The notes under the pieces were generated by a model, which was not told where the DNA came from, searched no databases, and was given only the letters and a program-made list of their open reading frames with translations. From Desulfotalea sp. (GTDB lineage: Bacteria > Desulfobacterota > Desulfobulbia > Desulfobulbales > Desulfocapsaceae): DNA of 50,770 nucleotides. Shown here one piece after another: positions 36,599 through 44,273 of the stretch. Location: positions 1 through 50,770 of the forward strand of contig NVXR01000020.1 of NCBI GenBank assembly GCA_002733995.1. The letters run 5' to 3'. The number at the start of each line of letters is the position of its first letter. Within the stretch, counting starts at the first letter, position 1. The position numbers and the translations under genes were made by a program.

Positions 36599-38002
36599 AT
36601 GGCAATAAATGGATTCAAAAATCATCCTTATATACCAAATTCGGTGCCTGAGGTTCAGCAGCAGATGCTTGCTGAGTTAGGCCTAGAAAGTCTTGAAGAT
36701 TTGCACGCAGAGGTTCCGGAGGCTCTCAAACTCAAAGCCAACATGAACTTCCCGAAAGCAATTCCCTCGGAATTTGAATTACGCAAGCATGTTGAAAAAC
36801 TGCTGGCAAAAAATGACAATTGTGCGGATAACCTTAATTTCCTTGGTGCTGGTTGCTGGCAACATTATGTCCCTGCTATCTGTGACGAGATCAACTCAAG
36901 AGGAGAGTTCCTCACCGCCTATGGCGGAGAGATGTACAACGATTTCGGCAGGTTTCAAACCCTCTTTGAGTACCAGAGTATGATGGCAGAACTCCTAGAC
37001 ATGGACGTGGTGAATGTGCCAACCATGGATTGGGCCCAGGCCGCAGCCACCTCTTTACGCATGGCATCCCGAATAACTAATCGCAAAGAATTTCTAGTTC
37101 CGGAACTAATGGATCTTGAGAAATTCCTGATTATGAAAAATTATTGTGGACCGGACATCAGCTTAACCAGAGTGAGCTATGACGCCGCCACCGGTCAGCT
37201 TGATGTCGATGACTTACAAGCTAAATTATCCCAGAATACGGCGGGCGTCTATTTTGAAAACCCATCCTATCTTGGGTTTATCGAACAGCAGGGTAAAACT
37301 ATTAGTGACATGGTTCACGCAGTTGGCGGCCTCAGTGTGGTTGGCGTAGACCCAAGCTCTCTTGGAGTATTAACTCCACCCTCCAATTACGGTGCTGATA
37401 TTGTTTGCGGCGACCTTCAACCACTCGGTATGCACATGAGTTACGGTGGCGGCCAGGCAGGATTCATTGCCACCCGAGATGAAGAAAAGTTTGTGATGGA
37501 ATTCCCCTCACGACTCTTTGGTATTGTCCCCACCTCCGTTGCAGGTGAATATGGATTTGACGACATTGCCTACGACAGAACATCCTTTGGCCACCACCGG
37601 GAACATGGCAAAGAGTATGTTGGCACCCAATCCGCTCTCTGGGGTATAACCGCCGGGGTATATCTTGCCACCATGGGCCCTAAGGGCATGGAAGAACTTG
37701 GTCAGACTATTTTACAAAAAAATCAATACGCAATAGCCGAAATCGGCAAGATAAAGGGCGTGAGAAGTTCACGGTTAACATCGCCTGGTTTCAAAGAATT
37801 TGTGGTGGATTTTAATGATACGAGAAAATCTGTGGCAGAAATAAACAAAGAATTGCGGGGTGATAACATCTTTGGCGGCAAAGATCTATCCCATGATTTT
37901 CCAATCTTCGGTCAGTGTGCACTGTATTGTGTTACGGAGATTCACAGCAAACAAGAAATAGACTGTCTTGTTCAGGCCATCGCCAGGATTGTCTGCTCAT
38001 AA
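36599..38002 (+). CDS. GcvPA-like protein (diverged glycine decarboxylase subunit 1)
   Basis: A 467-residue PLP-fold protein aligned by eye with glycine dehydrogenase (decarboxylating) subunit 1: YIPNSVPEVQQQML at 11-24, NFLGAGCWQHYVPA near 80-92 and ADIVCGDLQPLGMHMSYGGG. Segments that are strongly conserved in true GcvPA differ here: the region normally reading PYQPEISQG is GGEMYNDFG (109-117), and the later histidine/arginine segment reads SFGHHREHGKEYVG. GGAGG lies eight bases before the ATG at 36599. No gcvT, gcvH or lpd is nearby. It presumably pairs with the GcvPB-like protein but may act on another substrate. Confidence 0.8.
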   Translation: MAINGFKNHPYIPNSVPEVQQQMLAELGLESLEDLHAEVPEALKLKANMNFPKAIPSEFELRKHVEKLLAKNDNCADNLNFLGAGCWQHYVPAICDEINSRGEFLTAYGGEMYNDFGRFQTLFEYQSMMAELLDMDVVNVPTMDWAQAAATSLRMASRITNRKEFLVPELMDLEKFLIMKNYCGPDISLTRVSYDAATGQLDVDDLQAKLSQNTAGVYFENPSYLGFIEQQGKTISDMVHAVGGLSVVGVDPSSLGVLTPPSNYGADIVCGDLQPLGMHMSYGGGQAGFIATRDEEKFVMEFPSRLFGIVPTSVAGEYGFDDIAYDRTSFGHHREHGKEYVGTQSALWGITAGVYLATMGPKGMEELGQTILQKNQYAIAEIGKIKGVRSSRLTSPGFKEFVVDFNDTRKSVAEINKELRGDNIFGGKDLSHDFPIFGQCALYCVTEIHSKQEIDCLVQAIARIVCS

Positions 38003-38257
38003 AATTTTCACCTAACTTTTGCATACACAAGGTTTGAAAAACAGCATGTACTTACAACGATTGCTTTTACAGCTCACATTTCAATAAAGACTGTTTTTCG
38101 CATCGAGACGGGCCTTAGGGATTGGTAAGTCCATCCACCTTGTATTGCTACCATGGATTTAAAGTATATTTATACGCTTACAACCTTGGTGGTTCACATC
38201 TTCGCTAAACGTGATAATTGCAAAATACAGGTTTCAGGTTAAAAAAGGATAGCTAAC
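38003..38257. other. 255-base gap between the GcvPA-like and GcvPB-like genes
   Basis: No ORF is seen. The gap is unusually long for subunits of one enzyme. A possible -35/-10 pair (TTGCTT, 18 bases, TAAAGA) around 38060-38090 is weak. AAAAAGGATAGCTAAC directly before the downstream ATG supplies a ribosome site. Confidence 0.4.
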
Positions 38258-39832
38258 ATGAAACGTATTGAGAGAAGCGACAAGGTCAGAAATGGTTTTC
38301 ATCAGGCTAAATGGGATGAGCCAATCATCTTTGAATTGAGCCAAAAAGGGGAAAGAGGCATCCAAGTCCCCCACGCAGAAGAAGAAATTTCTGCCCAAAT
38401 CGGGGACGGCATATCCGCAATCCCCAGCAACATGAGACGTTTGGTTCCACCCGCACTGCCGGAGATATCCCAGCCCAGAGTGTTGCGCCATTTCATGCGC
38501 CTTTCCCAGGAAACTCTGGGAGCAGATGTCAATATTGAAATCGGCCAGGGAACCTGCACGGTAAAATACAGTCCCAAGGTCAACGACGCTTTAGGACGGC
38601 TGCCTGGGATGACAGCACTCCATCCCAATCAGGCTGAAGAAACGGTCCAGGGAATCCTTGAGATTATATATAAGACGGATTGTTTCATGCGGGAAATATC
38701 CGGACTGGATAACTTTACCTTTCAACCGGGAAGCGGCAGTCAGGGAATCCTGACCATGGCCTCAATTATTGAAAAATATTTTGAGGAAAGAGGAGAAAGT
38801 AGCCAACGAAATGAAATAATAACTACTCTTTATTCGCATCCATCAGACTCAGCGGCACCTGCGGTAAAAGGCTATAAAATCATTCATATACCACCTGATG
38901 AAAATGGCTACCCTGATTTTGAAGCCTTTAAACTTGCGGTCAGTGAAAAGACAGCGGCCTTTCTTGTCGCCAACCCTGAAGACACAGGAGTGTATAATCT
39001 ACGTGTGCAAGAATTTACAGCCTTGGTTCACAAACATGGTGGTCTATGTGGATATGATCAGGCAAACGCCAACGGCCTTCTTGGGGTGACTAGAGCCAAA
39101 GATGCAGGCTTTGATATGTGCTTTTTCAATCTCCACAAAACATTTTCCACACCCCATGGCTGTGGAGGTCCCGCTTGTGGAGCAACAGGTGTCACCGCTG
39201 CACTGACAAAATATCTCCCCGGCCCCCTGGTCGAGCAGCATCAAGATAGATTTATTCTTAACAATAGTAATACCTATGACCCTACAAGCGTTGGAAAAGT
39301 GCGTTCATTTCTTGGAGTAGCTCCTGTGATCTTAAAGGCTTATAGCTGGATCATGAGTATGGGTGCAGAAGGACTCTACGAGGTAACTAAGGTAGCGGTG
39401 CTTAACAACAACTATATGTACAAGAAACTCATGGAAATAGAATGTGTAGATGCCCCCTATATTAAAGGCAAGCAACGTATTGAGCAGGTCAGGTATACCC
39501 TTGAAAAAATGACCAAAGATACCGGAATAACCACGGGTGATATCCAACGTCGAATGATGGATTTTGGCATGCATTACTGGTCCAGTCATCACCCTTTCCA
39601 TGTGGCAGAACCAATGACTCTTGAACCAACAGAAACACCATCAAAAGAAGATCTCGATGAGTATATTGCGACCCTTACCCAAGTCTTCAAGGAAGCATAT
39701 GAAAATCCTGATATCATACGCAGTGCACCAAACCGTAGCGTCTGTCACCGGGTTGATGGTTCCGGAGTCGACGATCCCAAGCAGTGGTGCATCACCTGGA
39801 GAAGTTATCTCAAAAAAACCCAGGTTAACTAA
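38258..39832 (+). CDS. GcvPB-like protein (diverged glycine decarboxylase subunit 2)
   Basis: A 524-residue PLP enzyme resembling subunit 2 of glycine dehydrogenase. The PLP Lys is K294 in NLHKTFSTPHGCGGPACG; GRLPGMTALHPNQAEETVQG near 113-132 and FTFQPGSGSQG near 153-163 are family features. The usual HGTNPAS segment is HPSDSAA (194-200), NPNTLG is NPEDTG (239-244) and YDGANLN is YDQANAN (266-272). The expected C-terminal substrate segments are also changed. So it is a PLP enzyme of the family whose substrate may not be glycine. Confidence 0.82.
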   Translation: MKRIERSDKVRNGFHQAKWDEPIIFELSQKGERGIQVPHAEEEISAQIGDGISAIPSNMRRLVPPALPEISQPRVLRHFMRLSQETLGADVNIEIGQGTCTVKYSPKVNDALGRLPGMTALHPNQAEETVQGILEIIYKTDCFMREISGLDNFTFQPGSGSQGILTMASIIEKYFEERGESSQRNEIITTLYSHPSDSAAPAVKGYKIIHIPPDENGYPDFEAFKLAVSEKTAAFLVANPEDTGVYNLRVQEFTALVHKHGGLCGYDQANANGLLGVTRAKDAGFDMCFFNLHKTFSTPHGCGGPACGATGVTAALTKYLPGPLVEQHQDRFILNNSNTYDPTSVGKVRSFLGVAPVILKAYSWIMSMGAEGLYEVTKVAVLNNNYMYKKLMEIECVDAPYIKGKQRIEQVRYTLEKMTKDTGITTGDIQRRMMDFGMHYWSSHHPFHVAEPMTLEPTETPSKEDLDEYIATLTQVFKEAYENPDIIRSAPNRSVCHRVDGSGVDDPKQWCITWRSYLKKTQVN

Positions 39833-39841
39833 TCCAACTCC

Positions 39842-40948
39842 ATGAAACGCATCGGATTTATAGTTAATCCTATCGCTGGAATGGGAGGTAGGGTAGGTTT
39901 GAAGGGTACCGACGGTCTGGCTGCAGAGGCCAGACGCCGGGGTGCCCTACCCCGGGCCCCGACCAAAGGCCAACAGGGGCTCACCCCACTCCAAAATCTC
40001 GATTTTGACCTTCAGCTCTTTACCCCGCCAGGCGAAATGGGCGAGGCTGAAGCGAAACGAGAAGGTTTTCTCCCGACGGTGATCAACAGACATACCACTG
40101 GTGACACCGCTGCCATTGATACACAATATGCTGCAAAGATGATGCGCCAGCGTGGGGTTGAACTTATTCTCTTTACGGGTGGTGATGGCACGGCAAGAGA
40201 TATCTATTCGTCTATAGGTGAAACACTTCCTGTAATTGGTATTCCGGCAGGTGTTAAAATCCACTCACCGGTATTTGCCCAAACAGCGGCAAGAGCGGGT
40301 GAGCTTGCAAGGCTCTTTCTTGAGGGTCGTCTTCATCATTTTGACTTGGCAGAAGTTCTGGATATTGATGAGGAAGCATACCGTAATGGCCAGGTCAAAA
40401 CCCGGCTCCACGGTTATTTGAACGTCCCGGTAGAACGTACGCGGATGCAAAATCGTAAATGCGGTTCCCCCCTGAGCGAAAAAGTGTCTCAAAACAGTAT
40501 CGCCTTCGATGTCATAGACAATATGCAAGAAGGAGTATTGTACCTTGTGGGTCCTGGTTCCACCACAAGACCCATCATGGAGAATCTGCGATTACCCTGT
40601 ACTCTTCTGGGCATAGATCTGGTCATGAACGGTCTGCTTATCGCAGCTGATGTTAATGAAAAAACAATCCTCGACGTGACAAAGAACAGACAGTTCAAAA
40701 TCATTGTCACACCTATTGGCGGCCAAGGCTATATTTTTGGTCGCGGCAATCATCAGCTCAGCCACAGAGTATTACAGCGCGCTGGGAAAAAGAATATCAT
40801 CGTCGTCGCTACCCAACAAAAGCTTATACAACTCCGGGGAGAACCGCTGCTGGTTGACACCGGAGAGGTGTCAGTCGATCAAATGCTTGCAGGATATATC
40901 CATGTTACCACAGGCTATAAGCAGCAGATGATCATGAAAGTTCGGTGA
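39842..40948 (+). CDS. ATP-NAD kinase-like protein of the AcoX/COG3199 family
   Basis: A 368-residue protein. It begins KRIGFIVNPIAGMGGRVGLKGTDG. It carries the NAD-kinase-type FTGGDGTARDI near residues 112-122, followed by GIPAGVKIHSPVFA, which is characteristic of the AcoX group. AcoX proteins occur in acetoin operons but their reaction is not well established; NAD phosphorylation is an inference here. It starts nine bases after the GcvPB-like gene, so the two are co-transcribed. Confidence 0.82.
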   Translation: MKRIGFIVNPIAGMGGRVGLKGTDGLAAEARRRGALPRAPTKGQQGLTPLQNLDFDLQLFTPPGEMGEAEAKREGFLPTVINRHTTGDTAAIDTQYAAKMMRQRGVELILFTGGDGTARDIYSSIGETLPVIGIPAGVKIHSPVFAQTAARAGELARLFLEGRLHHFDLAEVLDIDEEAYRNGQVKTRLHGYLNVPVERTRMQNRKCGSPLSEKVSQNSIAFDVIDNMQEGVLYLVGPGSTTRPIMENLRLPCTLLGIDLVMNGLLIAADVNEKTILDVTKNRQFKIIVTPIGGQGYIFGRGNHQLSHRVLQRAGKKNIIVVATQQKLIQLRGEPLLVDTGEVSVDQMLAGYIHVTTGYKQQMIMKVR

Positions 40949-40982
40949 GCCCCTAATCTGCAAAACAACATAAAGGAATGAG

Positions 40983-41762
40983 ATGAATAGCGAATCACAT
41001 GCCCTGACAATTGACAATTTGCATAAAAGTTTTGGTGATCTTGAGGTACTAAATGGGACCTGTATGTGTGCGGATAAAGGAGATGTAATCTCTATCCTCG
41101 GCAGTAGTGGTTCCGGCAAGAGCACTCTGCTCAGATGCATTAACCTCCTTGAAATCCCCCAACAGGGAGACGTTTATATTAATGATGAGCTGATAAAAAT
41201 GAAAGGTGAAGGGAGCAAACGTAAAGCTGCCGACCAACGACAGGTGGAACGAATTAGAAGCCGCCTCAGTATGGTCTTCCAGAGTTTCAATCTCTGGACC
41301 CATATGACGGTACTAGAAAATATTATGGAGGGTCCTGTCCAGGTTTTAAATGTGCAAAAAGATGACGCCAAAGAGAGGGCAATGGCCTACCTCGAAAAGG
41401 TTGGCCTAGCAGACAAGTACGCCTGTTACCCAAGCCAGCTTTCTGGTGGTCAGATGCAACGGGTCGCCATAGCAAGAGCCCTGGCAATGGAACCGGATAT
41501 CTTGCTCTTTGACGAACCTACGTCAGCCCTTGACCCCGAACTGGTGAACGAGGTGTTACAGGTGATAGAGTTGCTGGCAGCGGAGGGTCGAACTATGCTC
41601 ATAGTTACCCATGAAATGGAGTTTGCCCGCCAGGTATCTTCGGAAATAATATTTCTCAATGAGGGTGTAATTGAAATAAGCGGATCGCCTGAAGAGGTGT
41701 TCAATAACAAATCGTCCGAGAAATTTTCAAACTTTTTTGCCCAAGGCCGCACCACCCAATAG
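40983..41762 (+). CDS. Polar amino acid ABC transporter, ATP-binding subunit
   Basis: A 259-residue ATPase of the HisP/GlnQ type. Walker A is GSSGSGKST, the Q-loop lies in SMVFQSFNLW, the ABC signature is LSGGQMQR, Walker B is ILLFDEPTSALDPE and the H-loop is VTHEME. Length is standard. It follows the AcoX-like gene after 34 bases. Confidence 0.95.
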   Translation: MNSESHALTIDNLHKSFGDLEVLNGTCMCADKGDVISILGSSGSGKSTLLRCINLLEIPQQGDVYINDELIKMKGEGSKRKAADQRQVERIRSRLSMVFQSFNLWTHMTVLENIMEGPVQVLNVQKDDAKERAMAYLEKVGLADKYACYPSQLSGGQMQRVAIARALAMEPDILLFDEPTSALDPELVNEVLQVIELLAAEGRTMLIVTHEMEFARQVSSEIIFLNEGVIEISGSPEEVFNNKSSEKFSNFFAQGRTTQ

Positions 41763-41905
41763 ACAACAAATTCTAAGGACAAAGTCCAACTATTACATTT
41801 AACAAAAAATGAGGTTTTAGCACCTGGCGGCAAAAGCGAATACGCCCTTTTGTTACTAGGTAAAAGAAGAGAAACTACCAAATATATTTCAACAGGGAGA
41901 ATGAG

Positions 41906-42658
41906 ATGAGAAAGATTATCTGTATCTTAATTGTGGTTGGCCTAGGCGCTATTTTCAGTTCCGCGTCTGCACAAAATGTTGTCCGAATTGCCAATGAGAC
42001 AGCAACACCACCATTTAATTTTGTCGATGGTGATGGTAACATCAAGGGATTTGATGTTGATATTGCAGCGGCTCTCTGTGCTGAATTAGGGGTGAAAAAG
42101 GTAGATATCATCCAGGATTGGGATGGAATGATTCCAGGTCTCATCGCTAAAAAATTCGACGCTATCATCTCTGATATGTCTATCACCGACAAGAGGCTAA
42201 AGGTCGTTAATTTTTCTCAATCCTATTATGACGAACAAGGATTATTTCTTACCCTCAAGGGCAAGACCATTGATTTTTCTGTTGAAGGAATGAAAGGCAA
42301 AAAAATTGCGGTGCAAAGAGCGACTACTTTCGCCAACTATATTAAAGGCATTTACGGTTCTTCTGTTGACATTAAATATTACGAGACCCCTGCCTCTCAA
42401 ATACTCGACCTGTTTTCTGGAAGGGTTGATCTCATTCTCGCATCCGATGTGTTTGTCCATAAAACAATTGAATCTGAAGATGGGGCAAAACTTGAAATCG
42501 TCGGCTCTCCTGTAATTGATAGTAAGTATATTGGAGATGGTGTCGGCATTGCCGTTAGAAAACAGGACACAGAACTCCTCAAAAGTTTTAACAAAGCTCT
42601 CGATACCATCAAATCTAATGGTACCTACGATAAAATTTACGACAAATGGTTTATGTAG
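41906..42658 (+). CDS. Polar amino acid ABC transporter, periplasmic binding protein
   Basis: A 250-residue class 3 (lysine-arginine-ornithine type) binding protein. The signal peptide spans about 1-22 (cleavage after SASA). The mature part shows PPFNFVDGDGNIKGFDVDIAAALC, DWDGMIPGLIAKKFDAIISDMSIT and VGIAVRKQDTELL. A conserved Arg in DKRLKVV and the Asp in LILASDVF are the expected alpha-amino-acid contacts in the family. The exact ligand cannot be read from sequence. Confidence 0.93.
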   Translation: MRKIICILIVVGLGAIFSSASAQNVVRIANETATPPFNFVDGDGNIKGFDVDIAAALCAELGVKKVDIIQDWDGMIPGLIAKKFDAIISDMSITDKRLKVVNFSQSYYDEQGLFLTLKGKTIDFSVEGMKGKKIAVQRATTFANYIKGIYGSSVDIKYYETPASQILDLFSGRVDLILASDVFVHKTIESEDGAKLEIVGSPVIDSKYIGDGVGIAVRKQDTELLKSFNKALDTIKSNGTYDKIYDKWFM

Positions 42659-42682
42659 TCTCGGCGCCCATCCACCGACGCA

Positions 42683-42723
42683 GCTTGTCTGAATTGAGCG
42701 GCAAGACGACCAATCAGACAAGC
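42683..42723 (+). other. Intercistronic hairpin between binding protein and permease genes
   Basis: GCTTGTCTGA (42683-42692) pairs perfectly with TCAGACAAGC (42714-42723), with a few more inner pairs, shortly after the binding-protein stop. Such stems often protect the upstream mRNA or cause partial termination, raising the binding protein above the permeases. Confidence 0.6.
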
Positions 42724-42859
42724 TCGCTACATCCATAACAGCGCAAAAGAGTACCTTGCAAGAATCGAGTTATTGCCAATATAACTTAATCAAAAAGGTC
42801 TTTTTGCACTATGAACGGCTGTGCTAACGTACAATTATCCTAAACGAGAAGAGGTTAGC

Positions 42860-43552
42860 GTGTTTGACTTATACGGCTTTGGCGGGGCAATGGCCCTTGG
42901 AACCTGGGGTACCATCAAAATAATGGTATCCGCCTTGGGCATAGGACTTGCCACCGGAATGTTCGGGGCTTGGGCAAAGCTCTCCGGTATTCGCCCTTTC
43001 GTCTGGTTTACAGAGTTGTGGACCCTTGTGATCCGGGGAGTACCTGAGCTCATTCTTATCCTCTTCGTTTATTTCGGTGGGAGTATCGTTCTTGGTAATA
43101 TTGCTTCGTTTTTTGGCTACGATATCTATATAGAGATTAATCCTCTCTTTGCAGCGGTTGCCACCCTTGGCGTTGTATTCGGGGCATACGCGACGGATAT
43201 CTTTCGCGTTTCAATACTTGCAGTCCCCAAAGGGGAAATAGAAGCGGCCCAAGCTATCGGTATGAAGAAAACAACGGTACTTCGGCGGATTCTCATTCCT
43301 CAAATATGGCGATACGCCCTACCTGGCCTCGGTAATCTCTTTATGATTCTGCAAAAAGACACCGCCTTAGTTTCCGTCATTGGTCTCAATGAATTGATGC
43401 GAAATACCTCACAAGCGGTGGCCTTTACAAAAAAACCATTTGTTTTTTATATTGCTGCATCGTTGATTTATCTCGCCATTACCACCATAACAACATGTAT
43501 CCTGCAAGTTCTTGAAAAAAGGGCTAATCGTGGGGTTGGGAGAGCTTTGTAA
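42860..43552 (+). CDS. Polar amino acid ABC transporter, permease subunit (HisQ type)
   Basis: A 230-residue membrane protein with five helices. The EAA loop reads GEIEAAQAIGMKKTTVLRRILIPQ. GTG at 42860 is taken as the start because AGAGG lies five bases before it; the frame is open to 42821. Its stop overlaps the next permease (TAATG). Confidence 0.92.
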   Translation: MFDLYGFGGAMALGTWGTIKIMVSALGIGLATGMFGAWAKLSGIRPFVWFTELWTLVIRGVPELILILFVYFGGSIVLGNIASFFGYDIYIEINPLFAAVATLGVVFGAYATDIFRVSILAVPKGEIEAAQAIGMKKTTVLRRILIPQIWRYALPGLGNLFMILQKDTALVSVIGLNELMRNTSQAVAFTKKPFVFYIAASLIYLAITTITTCILQVLEKRANRGVGRAL

Positions 43553-44238
43553 TGAATCTTCAGATAGTCATGGAATACACTCCTGAAATACTGGCCGGTG
43601 TTGTTGTCACCATGAAACTTGTTGTGGTCACGATGGTTCTCGGACTGTTGCTCGCAGTTCCTCTTGCCCTATGCCGCAATGCTAAATCCAAGTGGCTAAG
43701 TATTCCGGCCTATGCATATATCTATTTTTTTCGTGGCACACCACTCTTGGTGCAGCTCTTTATTATTTATTACGGATTTTCTCAATTTGAAAGTATTCGC
43801 CAAAGCTTCCTCTGGACATTCCTATCAGAATCCTACTGGTGCTCAATACTTGCCTTTACCCTTAATACCGCCGCCTACACCGCTGAAATCCTCCGAGGTG
43901 CCATAAAGTCAGTTCCCCAAGGCCAGATTGAAGCCGCCCTATCAGTTGGCATGTCACCAATTAAACTCTATACCAGAATCATCTCTCCCCAGGCTGCTCT
44001 CATCGCCCTTCCCGGATACTGCAACGAAAGTGTGCTTATGATGAAAGGGACTTCCCTTGCCAGCACAGTTGCTCTCTTAGAGATCACAGGTATTACAAGA
44101 AATCTCATAGCCGAAACATTCATGCCACTGGAACTCTTCTTTCTTGCAGGGGTGATTTACATGATCATCTCCACAATAATGATCGGGGGATTTAAACTTT
44201 TAGAAGCAAGTCTTAGTCGTTTTAGAGTGGAGATATGA
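43552..44238 (+). CDS. Polar amino acid ABC transporter, permease subunit (HisM type)
   Basis: A 228-residue membrane protein with five helices. It contains FFRGTPLLVQLFIIYYG and an EAA loop, GQIEAALSVGMSPIKLYTRI. Translationally coupled to the preceding permease by a one-base overlap. Last gene of the sigma-54-linked cluster, before the convergent sensor kinase. Confidence 0.94.
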   Translation: MNLQIVMEYTPEILAGVVVTMKLVVVTMVLGLLLAVPLALCRNAKSKWLSIPAYAYIYFFRGTPLLVQLFIIYYGFSQFESIRQSFLWTFLSESYWCSILAFTLNTAAYTAEILRGAIKSVPQGQIEAALSVGMSPIKLYTRIISPQAALIALPGYCNESVLMMKGTSLASTVALLEITGITRNLIAETFMPLELFFLAGVIYMIISTIMIGGFKLLEASLSRFRVEI

Positions 44239-44273
44239 GAGGCGGTATCCGCAGACCACAAAAGTGCTTCTCT

